A stretch of 64,000 bases of DNA from NCBI GenBank assembly GCA_023701135.1, contig JAMPXP010000015.1:62001-126000 (forward strand), read 5' to 3'. The translations under genes and the position numbers were made by a program. The stretch comes from Desulfobacula sp. Its GTDB lineage: Bacteria > Desulfobacterota > Desulfobacteria > Desulfobacterales > Desulfobacteraceae. Below, piece after piece: positions 25,240 to 33,214 of this stretch. The notes below the pieces were generated by a model that saw nothing but the letters and a program-made list of their open reading frames with translations, did no database searches and was not told the origin of the DNA. The number at the start of each line of letters is the position of its first letter. Within the stretch, counting starts at the first letter, position 1.

Positions 25240-26588
25240 AATTCCACCATGAATTTAAAGTCCACCCGGCCCATGTTCTTGCCGGCTGCGGCGCTGCTGA
25301 TCTCCACCTTTTTAAACAGGGGGGATTTTTCAATGAACCCCTTTAATTGATCCACGGTATTAAAATTTTCCGTGGTCCCGGTTAAGACCATCCGGTTATT
25401 CTCCAGCATCAGGGTGGACAGCTCCGCATCAACGGATTTGGGAATCTGTCGTGAAAGCTCAAAGATGATTTTGACCGCATCTATCCCCTTATGGTTCACC
25501 AGGGGATCATCGGAATTTCCCTTGCTTTGCGCCGACTGTTTGACAAGGGATTGCATGAGCAGGAAAGGGTCCGTGTTTCCGGCTTTTTTATCCGGAAAGG
25601 TCTGGGCAAAAATCGAGGCAATGACCTGCTTTCTCTGGTCCCTTGCTTTTTCAAGCCCATGGATCCGGCCGTAGATATTGGTCATGAGAAGAATAAAGAC
25701 CAGGCCGGCCAGGATGCCGGCAGACAGGATCTGGGGGGCGTGGCGCTTGAAAAAAGACTCGGAGCCGTACCGTCCCCTGCAAAAATTGAACAGGCCCGGC
25801 ATTTCCCGGTTGGGGGAAAGGGCGGACTGAAATAGGGCTTCCCGGGAGAATTCCCCTTCACCGGCGCCGGAGACAAAGATATCAAAAGGGTTGTCCAGGC
25901 CGGTTCTCTGCTGAAACCCCAGGATCATCCGGCGGGCTTCGTCCCGAAGGTCCTCCGGGGTCATTCCGTCGGGGGAAAAGGTCCGGGCCAGGACCGGCAT
26001 CCGGTTGAAGACCAGGGTGGCGGTGATGTCATCATCGGTTCTGTCCAGGAAGACAAAATGGTCCGCATCCTTTTGCGTCTTCAAAAAACAGGCGGCGGCC
26101 GTTGTTCCGGCGGGTGCGAGGATGGCGGGTTTGAGGTTCAGCCGAATCAGGCCGTCATAATAGGCTTTGATGTCCGATTCCTTGGCCGAGGCTGAAAAAA
26201 CCGGGGTCAGTCCCTGGGTAAAGGCCGCGTCCGGGATAAAGAAATCCGTGAGGCAGGCTTCGTTTTCCATGGGAAAGGTGGGGCGCAGTTCCAGGGGAAG
26301 CACCTGCCGGACCTTGGCCTTTGTTTTAAACGGCAGCTCGGACCGGCGGAAAAAAAACAGGCGGGAGGGAAGCAGCAGGGCTACGTTAGAAACGGTTTTA
26401 AAATCCACCTCCCCGGCCAGGAGATTCAGGGCCGAATCGAAAAAGCCCTTATCTTCCACCGGCTCCGGCAGATCTTTGCGCAAAACGCAAAAGGCCTGCG
26501 CCGGCACCCCTTTTTTCACGGCGTCGTCAACGGCAAAGGCCTGAATACGGCTGTCACCCACCTCGATGATTAAGAATCGTCCTGTCAT
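25236..26588 (-). CDS. gspL: Type II secretion platform protein GspL
   Basis: With the ATG at 26588, which overlaps the gspK stop by 4 bp (ATGA), the protein has about 450 residues. The N-terminal cytoplasmic actin-like domain opens with RFLIIEVGDSRIQAFAVDD and has VALLLPSRLFFFRRSELPF, as in PilM/GspL. A single membrane helix (ILSAGILAGLVFILLMTNIY, near residue 295) follows. The periplasmic ferredoxin-like domain at the end has STLMLENNRMVLTGTTENFN. GspL recruits GspE to the membrane. A start at 26621 would extend the protein by 11 residues and overlap gspK more. Confidence 0.9.
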   Translation of the reverse strand: MTGRFLIIEVGDSRIQAFAVDDAVKKGVPAQAFCVLRKDLPEPVEDKGFFDSALNLLAGEVDFKTVSNVALLLPSRLFFFRRSELPFKTKAKVRQVLPLELRPTFPMENEACLTDFFIPDAAFTQGLTPVFSASAKESDIKAYYDGLIRLNLKPAILAPAGTTAAACFLKTQKDADHFVFLDRTDDDITATLVFNRMPVLARTFSPDGMTPEDLRDEARRMILGFQQRTGLDNPFDIFVSGAGEGEFSREALFQSALSPNREMPGLFNFCRGRYGSESFFKRHAPQILSAGILAGLVFILLMTNIYGRIHGLEKARDQRKQVIASIFAQTFPDKKAGNTDPFLLMQSLVKQSAQSKGNSDDPLVNHKGIDAVKIIFELSRQIPKSVDAELSTLMLENNRMVLTGTTENFNTVDQLKGFIEKSPLFKKVEISSAAAGKNMGRVDFKFMVEL

Positions 26589-27670
26589 GGCCTTTCCAGT
26601 TGGATCATCCGGCTGATCCATTTTCCGGTTTCTTTTTCTTTTTCCCGTTGGATCACCCCCGAGAGGCGGACCCGGGAATGGTTGACAACGGCCTGGCAGT
26701 CGGCCCTGAAAATATGGCTGGAATAGGTGATCTTCCGGTCAAAGGCCGCCTTTTCCGCTTCAGTGAACACCAGGGCCTTTTCCCACCAGCCCGGCTCCAG
26801 GATATGGGTATAGGGAGCCTGCCGGCCCGGCCTCTCCTCCCGGTATGCGGCCAGGTTTTCGGCCTGGAGTTCTTTGCCTTCGGGCAGCAGGGCGGCGATG
26901 ACGGGAAGGGGGGCGGTATTGATATTGATTTTTCCCGGGAAGGTATACCGGCCTTCGTTTTTCAGGTCGCTCATGCCGTAAACGGTAAAGACCTCCCCAA
27001 GCTCAAGGGGCCTGTCTTCCGGGTCCGTCAGCCTGTCTTTGGCCATGCCTTTGACGTTGAGGAGGTCTTCCACCCGGCCAAAGGGGCCATTGGCGCATGG
27101 CCGGGGCGGATCAAGGCTCTGGTAATAATCGGATTCCGCACCGGAGAGCCCGGTGACGGCGTCATCATCCTTGGAGTCCAGCCAGTCTTTAACGGCATTG
27201 ACGATTTCAACCGGGCCCCCGCTGCCGTCCTTCCGGGTGGAGGGCAGGGACAGGAGCAAAAATCGTTCCAGCAGCGCCTGCTGATCCGGATTGATCTCAT
27301 GGCCGGGAAAATTTTTTAACAGGGCGTTTAACTGGATCTTGCCCAGCTCGTCGGAAATGGTCAGGTCCAGGCTGCCGGTGTCGATCCCCAGGTCTTTAAC
27401 GGCCTGTTGAATCGTATCCGGGTCGGCCCAGGCCTCCTGGAGAGAATCCGTATCATTGTCCGCCGCATCCCGGGCAAGGATGAGCATGGCCAGGTGAATG
27501 CCCGACAGGGCCAGTTCCCCGGCGGCCAGCCGGTCGTTTTTGGCCGAGGTGTGAAGGGCGGCATCGCCGGTCAATTGGGCCAGCCGAAGGCCCAGGGTCA
27601 GCAGGATGGCCACAACCCCCAGGGTCACCATCAGGGCGGCGCCCTGTTCATTTTGCAGATGTTTATTCAA
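26585..27670 (-). CDS. gspK: Type II secretion minor pseudopilin GspK
   Basis: A TTG at 27670, overlapping the gspJ stop by 8 bp, is preferred because it gives a 9-10 residue leader ending EQG before the cleaved helix AALMVTLGVVAILLTLGLRL. The +5 glutamate is absent, as usual for GspK. The remaining large domain (about residues 60-360) includes a SAM-like inserted region with VKDWLDSKDDDAVTGLSGAE and LLNVKGMAKDRLTD. GspK caps the pseudopilus tip together with GspI and GspJ. A longer start at 27709 would add 13 residues inside gspJ. Confidence 0.9.
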   Translation of the reverse strand: MNKHLQNEQGAALMVTLGVVAILLTLGLRLAQLTGDAALHTSAKNDRLAAGELALSGIHLAMLILARDAADNDTDSLQEAWADPDTIQQAVKDLGIDTGSLDLTISDELGKIQLNALLKNFPGHEINPDQQALLERFLLLSLPSTRKDGSGGPVEIVNAVKDWLDSKDDDAVTGLSGAESDYYQSLDPPRPCANGPFGRVEDLLNVKGMAKDRLTDPEDRPLELGEVFTVYGMSDLKNEGRYTFPGKININTAPLPVIAALLPEGKELQAENLAAYREERPGRQAPYTHILEPGWWEKALVFTEAEKAAFDRKITYSSHIFRADCQAVVNHSRVRLSGVIQREKEKETGKWISRMIQLERP

Positions 27671-28343
27671 GGGGCCCCCGGGCAACGGGCAGGAACACCG
27701 CCGTTTCAAAGACCCCGGTCGGGTCTCCGGTCTTCAGCGTCATGCGGAGGCTGACCGGCAGGGCATGTCCGGTATCGTCGGAATCCGAATCCCAGTCTGT
27801 CCCGGTTTCTTCCCGGCTATCCGTATATTCGATATCAAAGGCCTGAATCTCTTCCATGAGGACGGGATCACGGCAGGGGTCCTCCTCTCCGGGTGTTCCC
27901 GGCTCCCGGTCCGACCGGCACAGGTCAAAGCCCTTGTCCGGGTTCTGCCGGACATAATAGGTAATCTTTGAAATGCCCCGGGCCTCTTCAGGGCCGGCGA
28001 TCACACGGCTGAAGGTGGTAAATTCAAGCCTGGAAAACACCGCGCCGCCCACCCGGGTCCGGGACCCTGCCATGCGGAAGGGATCAGGCGGGGCGTCAAA
28101 GGCTGAAACCCCATATCTCGGCGGCTGAATCACATGGACCTGTTCCAGGTCTTCACCCATCCTTTCCAGGGCCGTCCTTGCCCTTTCCGCCTCATGGATG
28201 CCCCTGGTGATGGCGTCCCCGGAGGAGACAAAGGCCTGGAAGGAGGAGAACAGGGTCAGCATGACAATTGAAAACACGACAAGGGTGACCATCACTTCCA
28301 TCAGGGTAAATCCTTTTTTGTCCATATCAGTTTCCGGGCGCAT
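27663..28343 (-). CDS. gspJ: Type II secretion minor pseudopilin GspJ
   Basis: This 226-residue pseudopilin has a short leader and prepilin site KKG|FTLMEVMVTLVVFSIVML with +5 glutamate. The periplasmic domain includes GEDLEQVHVIQPPRYGVSAF and a C-terminal LPVSLRMTLKTGDPTG beta region typical of GspJ. It belongs to the tip complex with GspI and GspK. The gene overlaps gspI by 17 bp. A true start at an ATG a few codons in (MDKKGFTLMEV, 28325) is also possible and would be more usual. Confidence 0.88.
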   Translation of the reverse strand: MRPETDMDKKGFTLMEVMVTLVVFSIVMLTLFSSFQAFVSSGDAITRGIHEAERARTALERMGEDLEQVHVIQPPRYGVSAFDAPPDPFRMAGSRTRVGGAVFSRLEFTTFSRVIAGPEEARGISKITYYVRQNPDKGFDLCRSDREPGTPGEEDPCRDPVLMEEIQAFDIEYTDSREETGTDWDSDSDDTGHALPVSLRMTLKTGDPTGVFETAVFLPVARGPLE

Positions 28344-28725
28344 ACCGGAAGGTGGTCAGCCGGAAGGACCGGCGGCCTCCCCGGGATTCGGCCATCACCA
28401 GCTCGATTTTTCTGAGCCGGCCCTGATCCTTGTCCGGCATGATTTCCGGGAAATCCACATCCGTTATCCGGCAGGACCCTTGATACCCGTCTCCGGAAAT
28501 CTCTACATCCTCTGTTTTACCGGTGAGTTCACCCAGCCGGGCTTCGATTTCGGCCAGTTTCAGTTTGGCCGCCAGGGGCGCCTGGTTCTGAAATTGATCG
28601 GCCCCGGCCAGGTCAACGGCCCCGGACTGCAACCGGAACAGGGAAACCAGGACCAGGGCGATGACGGCCATGGAAACCATGACCTCCATGAGGGTAAACC
28701 CGCCGGTCTCAGATACAGTCGTCAT
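28327..28725 (-). CDS. gspI: Type II secretion minor pseudopilin GspI
   Basis: The ATG at 28725 gives a leader MTTVSETGG followed by the cleaved helix FTLMEVMVSMAVIALVLVSL, with the +5 glutamate. The mature part is about 120 residues and ends with RSFRLTTFRYAPGN. This length and the AKLKLAEIEARLGELTGKTE helix fit GspI, the tip protein that binds GspJ and GspK. The 28743 alternative adds six residues. It overlaps gspH by 17 bp and gspJ by the same amount. Confidence 0.88.
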   Translation of the reverse strand: MTTVSETGGFTLMEVMVSMAVIALVLVSLFRLQSGAVDLAGADQFQNQAPLAAKLKLAEIEARLGELTGKTEDVEISGDGYQGSCRITDVDFPEIMPDKDQGRLRKIELVMAESRGGRRSFRLTTFRYAPGN

Positions 28726-29221
28726 AGGATACATACCGGTCAAACCGTTCCACCCGGGTCAAAAAAGTCCGGACTTCCAGGGTGATATCCTCGTCTTTCT
28801 CCCTCAGGTGAATGAGGGCCCTGTCCGAATACCCCTGGCGCCTGAAACAGAGGGTATGGCGGTTCCGGTCCCGTCCCCGTCCCCCCGGAAATTCCAGGTT
28901 GATGATCCTGAGCCCGTCCCCATAGGTGATCCCTTCCTGCCCGGCTTTTTCCAGGGCACTGGTATCCATGGTGCTGTCCGTGACCCAGACCTGGCCCGAA
29001 TGGAGATCCAGATGCAGAAAAAAGTCCCGGTCCAGTTCAACGGCCCGGGTCTTCAAAGACCGGATGAGAAGGGCAAGGCCCGAGGCATTTTCAGACTTGC
29101 CGGAAAAAAAACGGGCATCCCGGAACAGGGGGATGGAAAAGGACACCAGGACGGCAATCAGGGTGATGACCACCACCAGTTCAACAAAGGAGAACCCGGA
29201 TTCACGGCCTGCCCTAGTCAT
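28709..29221 (-). CDS. gspH: Type II secretion minor pseudopilin GspH
   Basis: The ATG at 29221 overlaps the gspG stop by 8 bp and gives a leader MTRAGRESG followed by FSFVELVVVITLIAVLVSFS with +5 glutamate. A much longer reading exists but lies entirely over gspG. The mature domain of about 160 residues has LALLIRSLKTRAVELDRDFF and TLCFRRQGYSDRALIHLREK, fitting GspH/FimT. GspH joins the tip complex to the main pseudopilus. Confidence 0.88.
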   Translation of the reverse strand: MTRAGRESGFSFVELVVVITLIAVLVSFSIPLFRDARFFSGKSENASGLALLIRSLKTRAVELDRDFFLHLDLHSGQVWVTDSTMDTSALEKAGQEGITYGDGLRIINLEFPGGRGRDRNRHTLCFRRQGYSDRALIHLREKDEDITLEVRTFLTRVERFDRYVSYDDCI

Positions 29222-29684
29222 TTTCCCAACTGGTGATGTCCTTATTGATGCCCTCTCCCCCGGCGGCTCCGTCGGCCCCGTAGGAGACGATATCATAGTC
29301 ATTGTGGATGCCCGGGGATAAATACATATATTCATTGCCCCAGGGGTCCTTGGGCAGGCTTCCCTTTTCAAAATATCCCTTATCGCTCCAGTTCCGGGGA
29401 ACGGGATCTGTGGAGGGCTTTTCAACCAGGGCCAGAAGGCCCTGCTCCGAGGTCGGATATATGCCGTTGTCCAGTTTGTACATTTTCAGGCTGGTTTCAA
29501 TGGCGCTGATATCCACTTTGGCCTTTACGGCCTTGGCCTTGTCGGTTTTATCCATGTATCTCGGGATAACGGCGCCGGCGAGAATCCCCAGGATAATCAC
29601 CACCACCATGAGTTCGATGAAGGAAAAGCCCTCCCGGCCCCTGAGCCCTTTAAATCCCTTTGTTTTACCCCTGGCTTGATCCAT
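29214..29684 (-). CDS. gspG: Type II secretion major pseudopilin GspG
   Basis: This 156-residue major pseudopilin has a leader MDQARGKTKGFKGLRGREG cleaved before FSFIELMVVVIILGILAGAV, carrying the +5 glutamate. The signature region YPTSEQGLLALVEKP and KDPWGNEYMYLSPG is diagnostic for GspG, as is the calcium-site end YDIVSYGADGAAGGEG. It polymerises into the piston-like pseudopilus. It is the first gene of the gsp operon. A GGGA ribosome-binding site stands about seven bases upstream, and the 11-bp repeat promoter lies about 45 bp further upstream. Confidence 0.96.
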   Translation of the reverse strand: MDQARGKTKGFKGLRGREGFSFIELMVVVIILGILAGAVIPRYMDKTDKAKAVKAKVDISAIETSLKMYKLDNGIYPTSEQGLLALVEKPSTDPVPRNWSDKGYFEKGSLPKDPWGNEYMYLSPGIHNDYDIVSYGADGAAGGEGINKDITSWEND

Positions 29685-29731
29685 AGCGCATCCCTATTAT
29701 TCATGTTTACATCCGTCCCAAAACAGGTGCA

Positions 29732-29786
29732 TATTAACCGGGTTCCTGTTAGAGCTTAATTAAGTCCGTGTTAGCGGCTCATTAAA
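29732..29786 (-). promoter_or_regulatory. gspG operon promoter with four 11-bp direct repeats
   Basis: TTA(G/A) cores occur at 29749, 29760, 29771 and 29782, each exactly 11 bp apart (read as CTAAC or TTAAT on the minus strand). A TTAATA element at 29737-29732 lies 15 bp from the last repeat and may be the -10. The layout is that of binding sites for PhoB/SphR-type winged-helix regulators, which bind 11-bp direct repeats. Confidence 0.7.
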
Positions 29787-29796
29787 CCAGGGAAGA

Positions 29797-29859
29797 TCCT
29801 AACCGTTTCCTATCTTGACCTTTTGGAACCCATTGACTAAAACCTCGGGTATGTATAAA
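29797..29859 (+). promoter_or_regulatory. Possible promoter region of the plus-strand lipoprotein operon
   Basis: TCCTAACC at 29797 and TCCTATC at 29808 are 11 bp apart and resemble the repeats on the divergent side. Further down TTGACT (29833) and TATAAA (29854) could be a -35/-10 pair with a short 15-base spacer. The pairing is weaker than that of the divergent gspG promoter. Confidence 0.4.
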
Positions 29860-29885
29860 CCGCTATTGCCCACAGGAGGGGGATC

Positions 29886-30461
29886 ATGGTTTCCGGTCTG
29901 AAAAAGAGCCTGTCGTTTATCTGCCTCACGTGTTTTCTGGTGTTTATCCTGGCCGGGTGCCGGGGAGACAAGGCCGGGGAGCCGCACGGGCTCATCGCCA
30001 CCATCAACGGCTATGAGCTGACCCGGGAGGAATATGAGTCCAAGCTGGCCCGGGAACTGGACTATACCCAAGAATATAAAACAACGCCGGAGGCCAGGAC
30101 GGAGTTTCTGGACACCCTGATCCAGAAAGAGATCCTGATCCAGGAAGCCATGCGCCTCGGCCTGGAAAAAAAGTCTGAATTTGTCCGGGCCATTGAAAAA
30201 TACTGGGAAGCCACCCTCATCAAAAATCTCATGGAAGAAAAAAATAAGGACATCAGTCAACGCACCACGGTGATGGATAAGGACATCAAGGCCTATTACG
30301 ACGGGCTGAAATACGAAGATGACACCCTCCCGCCCCTGGAGCGGATTGAGCCGGACATTGCCCGGCAACTGAAAGCGGAAAAACAGACCCAGGCCTTGAA
30401 TGAATGGATCAGCGAGGTGAAAAAAAAGGCCCGGGTGACCATCCATCAACCCAATCCATAA
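29886..30461 (+). CDS. Lipoprotein with SurA/PpiC-type N-terminal chaperone domain
   Basis: This 191-residue protein starts after a clear AGGAGGGGG ribosome-binding site. The lipobox FLVFILAGC places lipidation at Cys near residue 26. The remainder, from IATINGYELTREEYESKLAR through FLDTLIQKEILIQEAMRLGL to ATLIKNLMEEKNKDI and the ERIEPDIARQLKAEKQTQAL helix, is the helical SurA_N-type chaperone fold. The central parvulin domain is missing, so no isomerase activity is expected. A role as a periplasmic holdase for secreted or outer-membrane proteins is likely. It diverges from gspG and heads a three-gene operon. Confidence 0.8.
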   Translation: MVSGLKKSLSFICLTCFLVFILAGCRGDKAGEPHGLIATINGYELTREEYESKLARELDYTQEYKTTPEARTEFLDTLIQKEILIQEAMRLGLEKKSEFVRAIEKYWEATLIKNLMEEKNKDISQRTTVMDKDIKAYYDGLKYEDDTLPPLERIEPDIARQLKAEKQTQALNEWISEVKKKARVTIHQPNP

Positions 30462-30507
30462 GCCGAAAATAAGGCGAAAATATGACGAAAATATGAAAGG
30501 ATATCCC

Positions 30508-31068
30508 ATGACGGAAGAAGACAAAGCCCATAAGCGAAGCCGGTTATTTATTAAAAAGGAATTTCAGACCGGGTTTATTTTGAAATTCTGTTTGATTTTT
30601 CTGGCGGGTATCATCCTGTCCACGGCCTTGCTCTTTGTTTTGTCCCAGGACACCCTGACCTCCTCCTATGCCGAGTCGGGGCTTGAGATCCGGAATACCG
30701 GAAACGCCATTCTGCCGGCGGTGATCCTGACCAACCTCATCACCCTGGGGCTCATCACCCTGGCCGCCGTGGCAGTGCTGCTGTATATTTCCCACAGGAT
30801 TGCCGGGCCCATGTTCCGTTTTGAAAAGGACATCGCAAGGGTGGCCGGCGGGGATCTGACCGTATCCGTCAATCTCCGTAAAAAAGACCAGTTTCACGGC
30901 ATGGCCCTGGCCCTGAACCGGATGATCCAATCCATGTCCTCCAGGGTGGCCTTTGTCGATGCCCGGCTGCTGAAAATCCAGTCCCTGAGCGACGAGGGAA
31001 AATCCGTGGACGATGAAATTTCGAAATTAAGGACCCTGATCCGGGAAAGCTTTATCCTAAACCCATAG
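30508..31068 (+). CDS. Two-helix membrane protein with HAMP domain, no output domain
   Basis: An ATG at 30508 is chosen because AAAGGA lies seven bases upstream; a start at 30493 adds five residues. The protein has about 186 residues with two helices (about 24-46 and 66-90), a short periplasmic loop between, and a HAMP-like segment, SHRIAGPMFRFEKDIARVAG, followed by GDLTVSVNLRKKDQFHGMAL. This is the HAMP start of chemoreceptors and histidine kinases, yet no kinase, cyclase or receptor tail follows. It may act as a membrane signal relay or scaffold. The following gene starts 13 bp downstream. Confidence 0.72.
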   Translation: MTEEDKAHKRSRLFIKKEFQTGFILKFCLIFLAGIILSTALLFVLSQDTLTSSYAESGLEIRNTGNAILPAVILTNLITLGLITLAAVAVLLYISHRIAGPMFRFEKDIARVAGGDLTVSVNLRKKDQFHGMALALNRMIQSMSSRVAFVDARLLKIQSLSDEGKSVDDEISKLRTLIRESFILNP

Positions 31069-31081
31069 GGGTCCGGCCAAG

Positions 31082-31687
31082 ATGTGGAAAAATTTCCGGA
31101 AACCCGTCAGGATGCTTATCCTGACTTTATTTTATATCCTGAGCAGTCCGCCGGTTTTCGGCCAGGACCTTGTCCTGCTGAAACCCTGGCAGATGATCCG
31201 GACCCGGTATACGCTGATCAAATATAAATCCGGGGAAGACCTGGATCTCTTTGACCGGTCCGTCCGGTTCGGCCCATCCGGGAAGATGGGCGGGATAACG
31301 GCGGAGCCGGACCCGGTCCAGGGTCCGGATGAGGTCTTTGCCCGCCGCCTGGGAAAAAAGGTGGATGCTGTGTTTGAAAGGGTCCGGGAGATTCTGGACA
31401 TGAACAAAGACTTTGACCCGGTGAATGTCCATCTCTATTCGGATACAGCGGCCCTAAAAGCCGCCTATGAGGGCATTTATCCGGGGGAGTGCCGCCTTCG
31501 GGCCTGGTACCGCTTCGCCAACAATACGGTGTACCTGAATGTCCGGGACGTCCATGAAGGCATGCTGGCCCATGAACTGGCCCATGCCGTCATCGACCAT
31601 TTTCTGACGGTGAGGCCGCCCCCGCAGACGGCCGAAATCCTGGCCCGGTATGTGGATACCCATCTGGAAAGGGGTTTCGTGGACTAG
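31082..31687 (+). CDS. Exported protein with HELAH metallopeptidase-like motif
   Basis: This 201-residue protein has an N-terminal signal peptide (about 8-28, VRMLILTLFYILSSPPVFGQ) and the motif LAHELAHAVIDHF near residue 162, which matches the HExxH zinc-binding signature of the gluzincin type. An acidic AEILARYVDTHLE helix lies about 20 residues later and could provide the third ligand, as in peptidase MA-like proteins. The substrate is unknown. The gene closes the plus-strand operon with the SurA-N-like and HAMP proteins. It could process secreted proteins, but this is inference. Confidence 0.7.
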   Translation: MWKNFRKPVRMLILTLFYILSSPPVFGQDLVLLKPWQMIRTRYTLIKYKSGEDLDLFDRSVRFGPSGKMGGITAEPDPVQGPDEVFARRLGKKVDAVFERVREILDMNKDFDPVNVHLYSDTAALKAAYEGIYPGECRLRAWYRFANNTVYLNVRDVHEGMLAHELAHAVIDHFLTVRPPPQTAEILARYVDTHLERGFVD

Positions 31688-31712
31688 CGGGGCGGTTTTA
31701 TTTTTGCAGGCT

Positions 31713-32237
31713 TTATCCCTTATTCAGTTCCGCCAGCACCTCATTGGTGATGTCCACGGCCGGATCTAAAAAGCCGACGGCATTGGGGTCCTTCAGGATC
31801 ATGGTATACCCGTTCTTTTTGGCCACCTTCTGCAAGGCCCCGTCGGCCTTTTTCAAGATGGCGGCCACCAGTTCCTGGTCTTCCCTGGCGATTTCTTCCT
31901 TGGCATCGTCCACCAGGCGCTTGTAGTCCTTGATCAGTTCGTTCAGAGTTTCGATTTTATTTTTTTTGGCCTCTTCCTTTTTCGGGTCAACGTTCTTTTC
32001 CAGGTCCAGCTTGAGGTCATTGATGGTTTTCATCTTTTCCGAGATCAGATCCTGCTTCTCCTGTCTCAGCTTTTCAATCTCGGCCATGGCCGCCTTTCCC
32101 ATCTTGGATTCCTGCACCAGGCGCTGAAGATTGATATAGCCTACTTTGGAATCGGCTGCATGCAGGGGCAGGGCCAGGCTGAAAATAAAGAGGGTCATGG
32201 CGATTATGTTGATCCGGTGAGATTTTTTTTGAAACAT
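31713..32237 (-). CDS. OmpH/Skp family periplasmic chaperone
   Basis: This 174-residue protein has a signal peptide ending at LHAADS (about residue 29). The Skp-type core begins DSKVGYINLQRLVQESKMGK, followed by a long coiled coil (AEIEKLRQEKQDLISEKMKT to IKDYKRLVDDAKEEIAREDQ, about 50-125). The C-terminal beta strand YTMILKDPNAVGFLDPAVDI closes the body as in Skp. It should hold unfolded outer-membrane proteins in the periplasm. It lies last in the minus-strand TPS/Ton gene train, where TpsB, the porin and TpsA are likely clients. Confidence 0.88.
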   Translation of the reverse strand: MFQKKSHRINIIAMTLFIFSLALPLHAADSKVGYINLQRLVQESKMGKAAMAEIEKLRQEKQDLISEKMKTINDLKLDLEKNVDPKKEEAKKNKIETLNELIKDYKRLVDDAKEEIAREDQELVAAILKKADGALQKVAKKNGYTMILKDPNAVGFLDPAVDITNEVLAELNKG

Positions 32238-32269
32238 GGGTAATCCTTTCTTTTTGTTTTAATTTGTTC

Positions 32270-33214
32270 CTAATTTGAGTTCAGCTTTTCCAGTTCTTTC
32301 TGATACCGGGCCAGTTCATCCCTATGGTTATAAATATACCGGGGATCTTTTTTCGTTGCCCAGGAATTATAAAATTGATCGGCCTGGCCGCTTTCAATTT
32401 CCTGTTCTAATTTTTGTATTTTGTATTCAAGAGAGGATTTGGTATCAAGGCCGTTCTGTTGTGACGCGGCAGTTTCCTGAACAGGGGCGAGCTGGCCGGC
32501 GTCTTCATCAGAACCGGCTTCTCCGTCAGGGTCCGTATTCCCGGCCTCGGCCCTGGAGGCCGGGCTTGAACCGGCTGAAGGGCTGCCGGCCCCTGCTGAA
32601 GAAAAGGTCCCGGTTGAAGCAGACAGGGTCTGGGAATCTGCTGAAGCCCCGGGTTCAGGGATGCTCCCGGTCCGGCCGGTTTCTTCGGCGTCTGTGGCCG
32701 GATATGGGTCCGGACCCCGGTCAGGGCTTGCTAAAGAGGGGTTGTCCGGCCCCGGGCCATGGCTGACCCGGGCATAACCGGGCCGGGAAGCCGGGGAGGC
32801 TTTGGCAGGGACGGCCGCAGTCTGGAAAGACAAGGCTTCCGCCGGATGAAGAAAGCCGCCGCCGCTGGAAAAAAAGACCCGGCCTCCCTGATTCGGCCCA
32901 TATACCACGGCAAAGCTGTACCCCTTCAAAAGGGTTCCCAGGGCCTCGTAAACCGGCAGCTTTGTAAACCCGGTCCTGCGGGGGCCGTCTGAAAAGGCTT
33001 CCGTAATATAGATATCCAGCCCGGCCTCATGGGCCAGGTGTTCTAAAATCGCCAGAAGGGAAGACTGGGCCGGCCTGAGAGTGACAAGCCCGTGGTCGTA
33101 TTCAAGCTCAACCGGTTTGACCGAGGCTTGGGCCATGCCGGTGAACAGCAACAGAGCGGTCCATAGGGCAAGTCCCCGGAGGACTATCGGAATATATCGA
33201 AAATTCAATTTCAT
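32270..33214 (-). CDS. Exported STN-like protein with Ser/Pro-rich region
   Basis: This 314-residue protein has a signal peptide (about 12-30, GLALWTALLLFTGMAQASVK). A secretin/TonB short N-terminal (STN)-like domain follows at about 31-115: LRPAQSSLLAILEHLAHEAG, DIYITEAFSDGPR and LPVYEALGTLLKGYSFAVVY. The region 130-245 is low complexity, rich in Ser, Pro, Ala and Gly. A charged helix at the end (YKIQKLEQEIESGQADQFYN) follows. STN domains normally sit at the N terminus of secretins or TonB-dependent transducers. Here it is free. It overlaps the coiled-coil gene by 4 bp and may link to TonB, but this is not shown by sequence. Confidence 0.65.
   Translation of the reverse strand: MKLNFRYIPIVLRGLALWTALLLFTGMAQASVKPVELEYDHGLVTLRPAQSSLLAILEHLAHEAGLDIYITEAFSDGPRRTGFTKLPVYEALGTLLKGYSFAVVYGPNQGGRVFFSSGGGFLHPAEALSFQTAAVPAKASPASRPGYARVSHGPGPDNPSLASPDRGPDPYPATDAEETGRTGSIPEPGASADSQTLSASTGTFSSAGAGSPSAGSSPASRAEAGNTDPDGEAGSDEDAGQLAPVQETAASQQNGLDTKSSLEYKIQKLEQEIESGQADQFYNSWATKKDPRYIYNHRDELARYQKELEKLNSN

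Noticed and set aside
29222-29425. Longer GspH reading of 238 residues
   Set aside because: The extra part covers gspG in another frame; the pseudopilin leader starts at 29221.
32258-32280. Two TAATTTG repeats 11 bp apart between the OmpH-like and STN-like genes
   Set aside because: Only two copies, oriented to drive the plus strand where no gene begins, and with no -10 at the expected distance. Probably chance in AT-rich sequence.
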